From Parasediminibacterium sp051861445 (lineage in GTDB: Bacteria > Bacteroidota > Bacteroidia > Chitinophagales > Chitinophagaceae): a stretch of 64,000 nucleotides of DNA. A program made the translations under genes and the position numbers. The stretch lies in contig JBHYCS010000008.1 of assembly GCA_051861445.1 (NCBI GenBank), positions 110,851 through 174,850 on the forward strand. The letters are read 5' to 3'. A model generated the notes under the pieces. The model was given only the letters and a program-made list of their open reading frames with translations, was not told where the DNA came from and did no database searches. This document shows positions 16,131 through 25,153 of this stretch, piece after piece; the stretch's first letter is position 1, and each line of letters starts with the position of its first letter.

Positions 16131-19100
16131 ATGCAAACAAGAAACATAAACAAGTGGTGCTTAGTAATATTATGTATTTGTATTTTACCGATAGCCGCCA
16201 TGGCACAGGTAAATACAGTAACGTTTGGAAAAAATAGATTACAGTTTAAAAAGTTTAAATGGAAATTTTACCAATCGCCCAATTTTAATACCTACATATC
16301 TCAAGGTGGTGTTGAATTGGGAAAATTTGTAGCTCAAGTTGCAGAAGAAGAATTACCCAATTTAGAAACATTTATTGAATACTCTTTGCAGCGTAAAACC
16401 AACATCATTGTTTACAATACCTACGACGACTACAAACAAAGCAATATTGGTTTAGGAATAGATTGGCAAAATTCAGGCGGTGTTACCAAATTTGTAAACA
16501 ATAAATTAATCGTTTATTTCGATGGAAACCATACCAATCTTAAAAATCAATTGAGAGAAGGTATTGCCAGAGTTTTATTAGAAAATTTGTTGTTTGGAGA
16601 AGATATTGGTGAATTTGCAAGTAACCAAGCACTATTAGATTTACCAAAATGGCTTACAGATGGTTATGTAGCTTATGCAGTAGAACCTTGGAACACTAAA
16701 TTAGATGATGAATTAAAAAGTGAAATTTTAAGTGGCAATTACAATACCTTTTATCAGTTTGCATATCAAAAACCAGATTTAGCTGGTCATGCATTTTGGT
16801 TTTATTTGGCCGAAAAATACAAGGCAGAAAATGTTACTTATTTTTTGTATTTAGCTCGTATTTATAAAAATCTAAATAAGGCATCTCTTAAAATTTGTAA
16901 AAAGAAGTTTAAAGAAGTTTTATCGGAATTTTTAACCTATCAACAAGATAAATATTATAAAGATATTCGTCAACGAAGAAATGCTCCTAAAGGTGTTTTA
17001 AGTGTTACGGAAGATGTTTCAAAAGATGATTTTTTTCGCTTTCAAGCAAACCCAAATCCTAGAAATAACAACTATGCAGTTGTAGAATTTAGCAAAGGCG
17101 TTTACAAAGTAAAATTGGTTGAAAACTTCTATCAAACTACTGTTTTGCTGAATAAAGGGGTTTTAACACAACAAGGCGATATTAACCCCAACTATCCCAT
17201 TTTAGCATGGGACACAAAAGGAACCAAATTATTGGTTATTTATTGGGAAAATGGAAAAACAAGAATGTTTATTTATGATGCCATTGCTCGTTATAAAAAG
17301 AACAAACAAGTAATTGATAATTTCGACCAAATTTTGGATGCATCGTTCATGCTAGACCCAAATAGTCTTGTATTAAGTGCAGTAAAAAATGGACACACAG
17401 ATATTTATACTTACAAAATTGAAGAACAGAAAGTAACGCAAATTACCAACGATATTTACGATGATTTAAATCCAACATTTGTTTCTTTCCCTAATCGTTC
17501 TGGTATTATTTTTTCATCGAACAGACCAGGTAATAATGCTATAAATAGCGATACCGTTTTACCAAGCAGATATCGATTCAATATTTTTTTAGTAGATATT
17601 TTAAACAATACAGCCACTAAGCAAGTAGCACAATTAACCAATATGAAATATGGTAATGCTACAAGCCCAATGCAATACAACACCAACCATTTTACTTTTG
17701 CTAGTGACGAAAATGGTATTAATAATAGATGGGCAGGCTTTTTTTCAACGCAACGCAATGGTTTAGATACGCTTTATTATGTTGGCGAAGATTTATTAAG
17801 AAACCCTAGCCCTAAAGAATTAGATTCTACATTACTAGCTTGGCAAAAACAAGAGCCAGATTCTGTGAGTTATTTTCAAGTGTATAAAGATTCTACTTAT
17901 ACATTTCCAATCACTAATTATCAAAGTTCTTTACTAGAAACTAGAACTGCTGGAAACAACGGACAAGTAAGCGAAACAAGAAGAGAAGGTGATTATAAAT
18001 TTTTGTACAAACTGAAGGTAAATGAAGAAGCTTTAAGAAAAAGAAACATTCAAGCAAAGCCAACAGAATACATGAAACGGATAATGTTGGAAACAAAAAC
18101 AGCTGCCGGAAATGCAACTGTTTACACCAAAGAGCCCAATAAAGATTCTGTAAAAAATACAAACAACTTTTTTCAAAATGAATTTGAAAACGAAAAACAA
18201 GATTCTGCCATAACTGCATTAATACAGCAGTTGAAAGAACCAACTAAAAGCAAAGAATCTAGTCTTAGTAAAAGCAAGTTATATAATTATGGATTAAAAT
18301 TTAGTACCGATTATGCATTAGCTGGTATTACCAACAATATTCTAATCAACCGTTATCAACCCTATAGTGGCAATGGCCCCATTCAACTAAACAATGGAAG
18401 TGATTTTAACTGGAGTTTACGTTTTGGTGTAAGTGATGTAATGGAAGATATTAAGTTTATTGGAGGCATTCGATTTAGCGGTAATTTTTCTGATAAAGAC
18501 GTAATGTTCTCTTATCAAAACTTTAGAAAAAGAATTGATTATGGATTTACTTATTACAGAAGCACCATTTCGAATTATTTTTCCACTGGTATTTATCCAA
18601 ATAAATTATATACCAATTTGTATCAAGTAAACCTTTCGTATCCGCTAAATGAAGTAAAAAGTTTTAGAGCAACGTTTGCTTTTAGAAACGATAGAGGTGT
18701 TTTAAGAGCTATAGATCAACAATCTTTAGAAGAACCAGATTTTGTTTCAAAATATGCCTTAGGCCGTTTAGAATATGTACATGACAATACATTAAACCCA
18801 AGTCAAAATATTTGGATGGGTCTACGTTATAAAATATTTTTCGACATCAATACACCTGTTGGCTTATCTGCATCAGAAATTGGTAATACTTTCAACCTTG
18901 GTTTCGATGCAAGGAAATACACACAGATATACAGAAACTTTATTTGGGCAGTTAGAGGTGCAGCAGACTTTAGTTGGGGCAAGCAAAAAATTATTTACTA
19001 TTTAGGTGGTGTAGATGGCTGGATTAGCCCAAGATTTAACGCTAATAATATTCCTCAAGATCCTAGCTATGCTTTTCAAAGCCTTGCAGTAAACATGCGT

Positions 19101-19487
19101 GGATACAATCAAAATATTGCTAATGGAAACAATGCATTTGTAATCAATAGTGAATTAAGATTGCCCGTATTTTCTACACTTTTAAACAAACCTATCAACA
19201 ATGCTTTTATCCGCAATTTTCAAATAGTGCAGTTTGTTGATTTAGGAACTGCTTGGAATGGAACGTATAATGGCATTAAAAGACCATCAGAAGTGAGTAC
19301 TTTGCCTTCTAATCCAGTTACTGTTAGGGTAGATGCTGGTGGTTTAGGACCTTTTGCAGGTGGTTATGGTTTTGGAGCAAGAAGCACTTTGTTAGGTTAT
19401 TTTATGAAACTAGATGCTGCTTGGCCAATGAAAGGAATTTTTAAGGGTAAACCATTTTGGTATTTTGCTTTAGGGTTTGATTTTTAA
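16131..19487 (+). CDS. Large TolB-propeller outer-membrane protein with degenerate peptidase domain
   Basis: An 1118-residue exported protein with a signal peptide to about residue 26 (AAMAQ). Residues 40-190 resemble a peptidase MA-like (gluzincin) domain, including LPKWLTDGYVAY (171-182), but the place where HExxH is expected reads LREGIARVLL (141-150), so the zinc ligands are gone. A WD40/TolB-like propeller follows (about 290-560, with strands such as GIIFSSNRPG), then a linker rich in charged residues and a C-terminal barrel-like region (about 700-1118) ending in FALGFDF. I know this architecture only as an uncharacterised Bacteroidota protein. A terminator follows 21 bp after the stop. 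Confidence 0.7.
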   Translation: MQTRNINKWCLVILCICILPIAAMAQVNTVTFGKNRLQFKKFKWKFYQSPNFNTYISQGGVELGKFVAQVAEEELPNLETFIEYSLQRKTNIIVYNTYDDYKQSNIGLGIDWQNSGGVTKFVNNKLIVYFDGNHTNLKNQLREGIARVLLENLLFGEDIGEFASNQALLDLPKWLTDGYVAYAVEPWNTKLDDELKSEILSGNYNTFYQFAYQKPDLAGHAFWFYLAEKYKAENVTYFLYLARIYKNLNKASLKICKKKFKEVLSEFLTYQQDKYYKDIRQRRNAPKGVLSVTEDVSKDDFFRFQANPNPRNNNYAVVEFSKGVYKVKLVENFYQTTVLLNKGVLTQQGDINPNYPILAWDTKGTKLLVIYWENGKTRMFIYDAIARYKKNKQVIDNFDQILDASFMLDPNSLVLSAVKNGHTDIYTYKIEEQKVTQITNDIYDDLNPTFVSFPNRSGIIFSSNRPGNNAINSDTVLPSRYRFNIFLVDILNNTATKQVAQLTNMKYGNATSPMQYNTNHFTFASDENGINNRWAGFFSTQRNGLDTLYYVGEDLLRNPSPKELDSTLLAWQKQEPDSVSYFQVYKDSTYTFPITNYQSSLLETRTAGNNGQVSETRREGDYKFLYKLKVNEEALRKRNIQAKPTEYMKRIMLETKTAAGNATVYTKEPNKDSVKNTNNFFQNEFENEKQDSAITALIQQLKEPTKSKESSLSKSKLYNYGLKFSTDYALAGITNNILINRYQPYSGNGPIQLNNGSDFNWSLRFGVSDVMEDIKFIGGIRFSGNFSDKDVMFSYQNFRKRIDYGFTYYRSTISNYFSTGIYPNKLYTNLYQVNLSYPLNEVKSFRATFAFRNDRGVLRAIDQQSLEEPDFVSKYALGRLEYVHDNTLNPSQNIWMGLRYKIFFDINTPVGLSASEIGNTFNLGFDARKYTQIYRNFIWAVRGAADFSWGKQKIIYYLGGVDGWISPRFNANNIPQDPSYAFQSLAVNMRGYNQNIANGNNAFVINSELRLPVFSTLLNKPINNAFIRNFQIVQFVDLGTAWNGTYNGIKRPSEVSTLPSNPVTVRVDAGGLGPFAGGYGFGARSTLLGYFMKLDAAWPMKGIFKGKPFWYFALGFDF

Positions 19488-19508
19488 ACTATTAATACTA
19501 TTTTCTTT

Positions 19509-19540
19509 AAAAGCCAATATCTATAGATGTTGGCTTTTTT
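19509..19540 (+). terminator. Rho-independent terminator
   Basis: AAAAGCCAA (19509-19517) pairs with TTGGCTTTT (19530-19538) over a 12-base loop, followed by further T. It ends the transcript of the 1118-residue protein. Confidence 0.85.
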
Positions 19541-19611
19541 ATTTCAGTATGGTCTTTTAAAATACACATACTACATTCGTAATTATTTTTCTTGAAAAAG
19601 CTAAAAGCACA

Positions 19612-20367
19612 ATGCAGTCATTTCTTAAAAAGTGTTGTTTATTTTTCTTTTATTGGCTTTTTTGTATTGTAGCAATGGCACAAAAGAAAGTTATTCATCA
19701 AAGTTTAATTTGGTATGGATGGTATGAAAATATAGAATTAAAAAAAGATCTTTCATTTACAATTGAATTAGAAAATAGACAGTTTATTGATCCTTCATTT
19801 GCTCAACATCAAACACTTATTCGTGGGCATTTTCATCGTTTTTTTGATGACAAAAAATGGGATGTTTCAGCAGGTATGTGTTTGTTTGTACATAGTCCAA
19901 ACGATCCAAAAGCAACGAATAGATTAAAAGTTCCTGAATTAAGACCACATATAGAAACAATTTATCGCCATCAAATTAAGCAATTACTTATTGAACAACG
20001 ATTAAGAACGGAAGTTCGTTTTTTTCATAACACAACCGATACTAGAACCGATTTAGAAGAGGGATATCAATTCAATAATTTTAGATTTAGATATAGATGC
20101 CAATTTATTTTTCCACTATTTAAATTCAATCATCACGTAAATGTAAAATCGAAACTCAACAACGAAATTCATATACATGTTGGCGGCAAAACACAAAACA
20201 CTTTCGATCAAAATAGAATATACATTGGCTTTCTATTTGAAACTTCTAAAAAATTGTCTATAGATTTTGGTTACTTAAATTGGTACCAATATCAATCTAC
20301 AAATACGTTTTTTAATAGAAATATTTTTAGACTAGGCATCAACCATAAATTTAGTTTACAGCCATAA
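19612..20367 (+). CDS. DUF2490 domain protein
   Basis: A 251-residue protein with a signal peptide ending near residue 24 (VAMAQ) and a body of alternating amphipathic strands rich in aromatic and charged residues, which I recognise as DUF2490, a probable small outer-membrane barrel. Landmarks are IELENRQFID, LRPHIETIYRH and QRLRTEVRFFHN, the usual R/E-rich strand motif. The function is unknown. A TATTTTTC element about 20 bp upstream of the ATG may be part of its promoter. A convergent terminator separates it from the TPR gene. Confidence 0.8.
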   Translation: MQSFLKKCCLFFFYWLFCIVAMAQKKVIHQSLIWYGWYENIELKKDLSFTIELENRQFIDPSFAQHQTLIRGHFHRFFDDKKWDVSAGMCLFVHSPNDPKATNRLKVPELRPHIETIYRHQIKQLLIEQRLRTEVRFFHNTTDTRTDLEEGYQFNNFRFRYRCQFIFPLFKFNHHVNVKSKLNNEIHIHVGGKTQNTFDQNRIYIGFLFETSKKLSIDFGYLNWYQYQSTNTFFNRNIFRLGINHKFSLQP

Positions 20368-20386
20368 ACGAGTGTACCACAAACAT

Positions 20387-20422
20387 AAAAAAGGTGCAAT
20401 CTAATTTTTTTCCGCCTTTTTA
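20387..20422. terminator. Bidirectional terminator between convergent genes
   Basis: AAAAAAGG (20387-20394) pairs with CCTTTTT (20415-20421), extended inward by a wobble and one more pair. T-runs follow on both strands. It sits between the DUF2490 and TPR genes, which converge here. Confidence 0.6.
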
Positions 20423-20445
20423 TTTAAAAATCAAGTTCATTCGTT

Positions 20446-21102
20446 TTATCCAGGTACTCTAGAAATATATTTTTCGATTTCTTTAATTTGATCAAGCACT
20501 TGCTTGGTTTTAGGTTTGCACTCTTTGGCTTTTCTAAAAAAATCTTTTGCAGGCTTAAATTGTCTTTTATTCATAAAAATTTGACACATACTTAAATAAG
20601 CTACTGCTAAACTTTCTTTATCAGGAATTCCTAAACGTAAAGCCGCTCTAATATAAGTTTCTCCTTGCTTTAAATCGCCTTTTTGCAAAGACATCATTCC
20701 TAATTGCAATTTATTAGCACCTTCAGCTTCTGCCATTGGACTACCAATATCAGAGCTTTGTTTTAAATATTTTTCAGCCCCATCATAATCTTGTTTCATC
20801 ATTGCCAAATTACCCTTGATGGTAAAATAAGTGCTACGAACAGGCTTGTACAACAAATTTGGAAACCAAACAGATGCTAAAATTTTTTCTACTTCTTCTA
20901 CATTTCCATTTTCCATTGGCTCTTGAATTAAACGCAAAGGCCCAATAAAAAAATGACTAGCCAAACCAATTACACCAATAAAATACAAAGGAAACGCTGG
21001 CCAAAAACCCGATGTTTTGGTAACATTTAACAAAATAGCAATTACCAGTAATGCTAAACTTAACCAAAATCGATACTTAATAATGATATTGTAAAACTTC
21101 AT
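20446..21102 (-). CDS. Membrane-anchored TPR protein
   Basis: A 218-residue protein with two N-terminal membrane helices (about 11-50) and a C-terminal soluble domain of tetratricopeptide repeats: residues from about 90 to 205 contain GNLAMMKQDYDGAEKYLKQS, a GDLKQGETYIRAALRLG repeat and a third copy near KRQFKPAKDFFRKAKE. TPR domains mediate protein-protein contacts; no specific partner can be named. It is monocistronic by context, lying between a convergent gene and tRNA-Arg(CCT) on the other strand. Confidence 0.78.
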   Translation of the reverse strand: MKFYNIIIKYRFWLSLALLVIAILLNVTKTSGFWPAFPLYFIGVIGLASHFFIGPLRLIQEPMENGNVEEVEKILASVWFPNLLYKPVRSTYFTIKGNLAMMKQDYDGAEKYLKQSSDIGSPMAEAEGANKLQLGMMSLQKGDLKQGETYIRAALRLGIPDKESLAVAYLSMCQIFMNKRQFKPAKDFFRKAKECKPKTKQVLDQIKEIEKYISRVPG

Positions 21103-21191
21103 AGAAACAAATTAAGGTGGGCAAAGATAAGCGTATTGCCTATTTGAAATAAAACTGAAAAACAGCCTATTCGAAATTAAAATTAAGCGGC

Positions 21192-21219
21192 TTGCAATAG
21201 CTGAATTCTACTATTTTTG
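21192..21219 (+). promoter_or_regulatory. Promoter of tRNA-Arg(CCT)
   Basis: TTG (21192-21194), 17 bases, then TATTTTTG (21212-21219), an exact TAnnTTTG -7 element. Transcription would start about 35 bases before the tRNA. Confidence 0.55.
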
Positions 21220-21260
21220 CCGAGCAAATTATACACTTTATAGTCTGTAGTTTTTTGCAT

Positions 21261-21335
21261 GGTCTCGTAGTTCAATGGATAGAATAGGAGTTTCCTAAAC
21301 TCTAGATCCAAGTTCGATTCTTGGCGAGACCACCA
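21261..21335 (+). tRNA. tRNA-Arg (anticodon CCT)
   Basis: A full cloverleaf: acceptor GGTCTCG with CGAGACC, D-arm GTTC/GAAT, anticodon stem GGAGT/ACTCT enclosing the loop TTCCTAA with anticodon CCT, T-arm CCAAG-TTCGATT-CTTGG, discriminator A and an encoded CCA. It reads AGG codons. No protein gene overlaps it. Confidence 0.95.
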
Positions 21336-21377
21336 TCTGTTTTTTCATTGTATTGTACAGTTTCTTCATTGTAATGT

Positions 21378-21797
21378 TTACCAAGTGAAACTTGCAATTT
21401 TTATTGGTGCAATTCTTACACGTTTAGCCTCTTCAGGATTTGTAGGTAAATGAATGCTATAAATACTAAAATTTTCGCCTTTTGTAATTGCTTTTAAATC
21501 TTCTATAGAAATACAAAACTGTTGGTTGCACAATGCTTCTTTTAATAACTGTTGACGCTGTTGATTCATAACAATGATTTGTCGTTGCCAATCGCTTTTA
21601 TTATTTGTAATGAAACATTGAACAATGAGCTTATGCTTCAGCTTACTTTTTGTTAATGTAATGGAACTATTGGCTAAAACAGAATCTGCAATTATGGTTT
21701 TATGTACTTTAACCGTCCAACTTACGTCTTTGGTTTGTGCGGTTGCTTGCATCATCAAAATCACCAGTAATAGTTGTAGATAAATTAGCTTTTTCAT
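21378..21797 (-). CDS. Secreted hypothetical protein, 139 aa
   Basis: A 139-residue protein with a clear signal peptide (MKKLIYLQLLLVILMMQATAQ), so periplasmic or surface located after cleavage to about 118 residues. The mature part has a beta-rich first half and contains two cysteines close together (CNQQFC), which could form a disulfide. I recognise no family. It lies downstream of the M43 protease gene on the same strand, but a strong terminator separates the two. Confidence 0.65.
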   Translation of the reverse strand: MKKLIYLQLLLVILMMQATAQTKDVSWTVKVHKTIIADSVLANSSITLTKSKLKHKLIVQCFITNNKSDWQRQIIVMNQQRQQLLKEALCNQQFCISIEDLKAITKGENFSIYSIHLPTNPEEAKRVRIAPIKIASFTW

Positions 21798-21819
21798 CCA
21801 CTATTTAGTTTTTGTATTG

Positions 21820-21864
21820 AAAAAAGGAGAAACGATGCAATTGAAACAACATCATTTCTCCTTT
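21820..21864 (-). terminator. Rho-independent terminator after M43 protease gene
   Basis: AAAGGAGAAACGATG (21823-21837) and CATCATTTCTCCTTT (21850-21864) form a 15-bp stem on the minus-strand RNA, with one G-U pair, followed by a T-run (21825-21820). It lies about 24 bp past the protease stop. Confidence 0.85.
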
Positions 21865-21887
21865 AAAAATTGTACGATTAAAACAAA

Positions 21888-24800
21888 TTATTCTTTAATT
21901 ACTTTAAACACATTTACCGTTGCAGCACTATTTATTCTTACAAAATACATTCCTTTACTCCATGTATATGTATCAATTGTAATAGTGCCTGTTGGCAATG
22001 AATTACGGTAATACAGTTGTTTACCATTGATATCTGTAACGGTTACAGAAACAATATTGCCACTCAATTGATTGTTTAATATCAACTGTTTGTAAAATGG
22101 ATTAGGTAGTACACTTACAGATTGGTTGCTATTTACATACAAAACATTGATGACAGCACTATAGCTATATTTTCCATCAATATCCATTTGTTTAATACGA
22201 TAGTAATAGCGATTACCTTTTACAACCTGAGCATCAATAAACGAATAATCATTACTACTATTAGCTGTTTTTGCTGCCACAGAACCAATGCTAGTAAATG
22301 TATTTCCGCCATCAACACTTTTTTCAACAATAAAAGATTGGGTGTTTACTTCATTGCTTGTAGACCATTGTAATTGAACAGAATTATTCAATAATTTACC
22401 TGCAAATTGGGTGAATGTTAATGGTAATATAGTTGCAGATTCTACTAAAATAAAGCTACCAAAACCTGTAGAAGTTACAGTATAGCTAATATATCCATCA
22501 GTAGTTCTTTTATCAACAATTGTAGGCGTTAAAAGTACGGCATTTGAAGCGTTTAAATTGCTAGCTAAATTAGTACCATCTTGTATTTTCAATACTTTTA
22601 ATGATGTAGAATTGCTACCCCAAACACTCATTTCATTGGTTGTAAAATAAAGTGTAGCTATAAATTGTGTAGTATTATCTGTTGTTGCAGGTACAATTTT
22701 AATCACTTTTCTACTTCTTAAATAATTGTTGCTACCAGAGGTAATATTAAGCCTGTCGGTACCAGCTTCTGTAATAGATGCAGCAACGTTTAACACTGTT
22801 GTTGAAGCATTCTTTACGGTTGCAATTATTTTACCACTTGATATACTTCTAAAATAATTTTCAACCGAGGAGCTGCCTGCCAATCCATAAGCATAACTAT
22901 TGTTAACAGCAGTTTCAACTTTTGTAGCGTCTGCCCACAATTCAACATCGTCAATATTTAAACCAGGGCTTGCACCTAAATTATTATCATTTTTCCAATA
23001 AAACCCTAAGTAGAAAGAAGTACCTGTTAACTGATTAATAGAAGTTAGTGTCGGATTTCCTGATTGAACAGAAGTTTCACCATAATATGGCCCTCCTAAA
23101 CTATTTGAGGTTTGAAAATCGGTTGGTTCAGAAGCAGGTGTGTATAATACCATTCCATAATCGTAAATACCATCTTCATCGGCTTCTCCAAAAACACGAT
23201 ATTTAAATTTTAATCGCAAATTAGATAACCCACTTGTATTAATTAATGGACTTCTTAAAACAGAAACTCCAGCTGCAGTTACGTTGTAATTATTGGGTCT
23301 AGAAGTAGTATTGCTAGTAATATGTGCCGCATTGCCAGAACCACCAGCATTACCATTTGCACTAACAGTAAATACATTTACTGCACCTGCTGAAGATAAT
23401 GTACTCCAACTACTTACAGAAGCTGAATTTTCAAAATCTTCATAAAGAATATTTACAGGATTTTCGCTAATAACTACAGCATCATCATCTTTAATAGTAA
23501 TCGTAATATTTTGTCCATTATTAGCAGCTGTTACACCTGTACCTGAAATGGTATAAGTTAGAAATACCGTTCTATCTCCATCGGTTTTTGCATTGTCTAA
23601 CACACGTAATATAATTGTTTTAGCTGCATCACCTGCACTGAAACTAACTGATGTAGCAGATAATTGATAATCGATATTATTGACAGCACTCCCACTTACA
23701 TTAAAGTTTACAGTAGCATTACCAGTAGCTACATTTTCTACGTTTAACGTCAAAGGAATATCTTTATATCTATTGGTAGAACCTGTATTTCCTGTTTCAG
23801 AAACTTCTAAAATACCAGAACAAATTGCCAAAGCAATTTTATTACTACCTACAGGTGCTGTAAAACCTACATTAGAAGTAGCAAGCGTATTTCTTCTTGG
23901 ACTATTCAACAAAACAGTTTGCATACGATCTACCTGATCTGCTGTAAAAGTGTTTAGAATTATATCGTCGCAATAATCCATATAGTTTTCAAACATTTCA
24001 TCTTGTGTACCACAACTATTCGATTTTGGATGACTTGGTTTTCCATAATTAGCATCGTAATGTAATGGAGTATCACCACAAAAATCATCAGAACAAGGTG
24101 CAGGATCTTGATCTCCCCAAATATGACGTAACCCTAAAAAATGACCAACTTCATGTGTAAGTGTTTTTCCCATTCCATATTCGTTCGTTACCCCACAATC
24201 TGCCGATGAAAAAATACTTCCAACAGTAGTATAGTCTATTACAACACCAGCATCGCTACTAGTTTCGCTATTATCTAACCCATTTAAGGTAGAGCTTCCA
24301 GGAAAAGTAGCATATCCTAAAACACCATCAATAGAAACATCAGTAATCCAAATATTTACATATTTTGTAGGATCCCAAATACTATTGGGTTTAATGGTAG
24401 CGTCTACATAATCTGTTGAATAAGGGGCAGTATCCCAACTTTTTGATGTTATACTAATTCTATCAATTCCAGCTTCAGCTAATGTTCCACCACTTGGATT
24501 TCTTGTAGCCAATGCAAACTGAATTCCAGAATTGGTTGCAGCAGCATATGGACTACCAGACAAGTTTGCAAAATCTTTATTCAATTGTAACAACTGTGCT
24601 TCAATAGCTGCTTTAGAAACATTTCTTCCACTACCTAGTGTTTCATTGTTATGAATAACATGAAACACAACAGCCAAGGTATAATTTGCAACGGCTAAAC
24701 GGCTTTGCTTTCTTTTTTTAACCAATGGACTCAACCATTGCTCAAAAGCATCTGTAGAAATAATATTGGGATTAAGTTTTTTCTTTTGATTGATAATTTC

Positions 24801-24905
24801 AACCGTATAACAACGGTTTTTCTTAATTTTTTTTGTTTTTAATTGAGCTTGAGAAATATTAATTATAAAAAGCAGAGAGAGAAAAAATAGTAGTTTTTTA
24901 ATCAT
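21888..24905 (-). CDS. Secreted M43 zinc metalloprotease with T9SS sorting domain
   Basis: A protein of about 1005 residues, exported and probably attached at the cell surface or released. The order is a signal peptide (MIKKLLFFLSLLFIINISQA), a propeptide-like segment, a pappalysin-type M43 catalytic domain with HEVGHFLGLRH as zinc site and ENYMDY as the Met-turn, a Calx-beta-like domain (with VFLTYTISGTGV), a jelly-roll-like section (with YEDFENSASVSSWSTLS), and a C-terminal type IX secretion sorting domain (VLPNPFYKQL to VFKVIKE). I start at 24905 rather than 24956 because that places the signal peptide at the N-terminus. Substrate proteins are unknown. Confidence 0.9.
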   Translation of the reverse strand: MIKKLLFFLSLLFIINISQAQLKTKKIKKNRCYTVEIINQKKKLNPNIISTDAFEQWLSPLVKKRKQSRLAVANYTLAVVFHVIHNNETLGSGRNVSKAAIEAQLLQLNKDFANLSGSPYAAATNSGIQFALATRNPSGGTLAEAGIDRISITSKSWDTAPYSTDYVDATIKPNSIWDPTKYVNIWITDVSIDGVLGYATFPGSSTLNGLDNSETSSDAGVVIDYTTVGSIFSSADCGVTNEYGMGKTLTHEVGHFLGLRHIWGDQDPAPCSDDFCGDTPLHYDANYGKPSHPKSNSCGTQDEMFENYMDYCDDIILNTFTADQVDRMQTVLLNSPRRNTLATSNVGFTAPVGSNKIALAICSGILEVSETGNTGSTNRYKDIPLTLNVENVATGNATVNFNVSGSAVNNIDYQLSATSVSFSAGDAAKTIILRVLDNAKTDGDRTVFLTYTISGTGVTAANNGQNITITIKDDDAVVISENPVNILYEDFENSASVSSWSTLSSAGAVNVFTVSANGNAGGSGNAAHITSNTTSRPNNYNVTAAGVSVLRSPLINTSGLSNLRLKFKYRVFGEADEDGIYDYGMVLYTPASEPTDFQTSNSLGGPYYGETSVQSGNPTLTSINQLTGTSFYLGFYWKNDNNLGASPGLNIDDVELWADATKVETAVNNSYAYGLAGSSSVENYFRSISSGKIIATVKNASTTVLNVAASITEAGTDRLNITSGSNNYLRSRKVIKIVPATTDNTTQFIATLYFTTNEMSVWGSNSTSLKVLKIQDGTNLASNLNASNAVLLTPTIVDKRTTDGYISYTVTSTGFGSFILVESATILPLTFTQFAGKLLNNSVQLQWSTSNEVNTQSFIVEKSVDGGNTFTSIGSVAAKTANSSNDYSFIDAQVVKGNRYYYRIKQMDIDGKYSYSAVINVLYVNSNQSVSVLPNPFYKQLILNNQLSGNIVSVTVTDINGKQLYYRNSLPTGTITIDTYTWSKGMYFVRINSAATVNVFKVIKE

Positions 24906-25056
24906 AATATGTGTTTGAAGTATTAGAACGAATGAAAATAAGGCAAAATGATGCAACTTTTGACAGAATCAAGAATATTAATCGAAATTTAAAACAAAAA
25001 ATAGATGAAATAATAGATTTTGTGGGTTAAGAGTGGATTAACAAAAATAAATAAAG

Positions 25057-25128
25057 TGGCTTTGTCAAGAATCGAACTTGAATCTAGAGCTTCGGAAACT
25101 CCCATACTATCCATTGTACTACAAAGCC
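25057..25128 (-). tRNA. tRNA-Arg (anticodon CCG)
   Basis: On the minus strand: acceptor GGCTTTG with CAAAGCC, D-arm GTAC/GTAT, anticodon stem GGAGT/GCTCT with loop TTCCGAA and anticodon CCG, T-arm TCAAG-TTCGATT-CTTGA, discriminator A. The following bases are CTT, so the CCA end is not encoded. It reads CGG codons. Confidence 0.94.
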
Positions 25129-25135
25129 ATTGCTG

Positions 25136-25143
25136 CAAAAATA
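25136..25143 (-). promoter_or_regulatory. Candidate -7 element of tRNA-Arg(CCG)
   Basis: TATTTTTG on the minus strand, 7 bases before the mature 5' end. Transcription would begin essentially at the first tRNA base. No clear -33 element is seen. Confidence 0.4.
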
Positions 25144-25153
25144 AAAGAAACTA

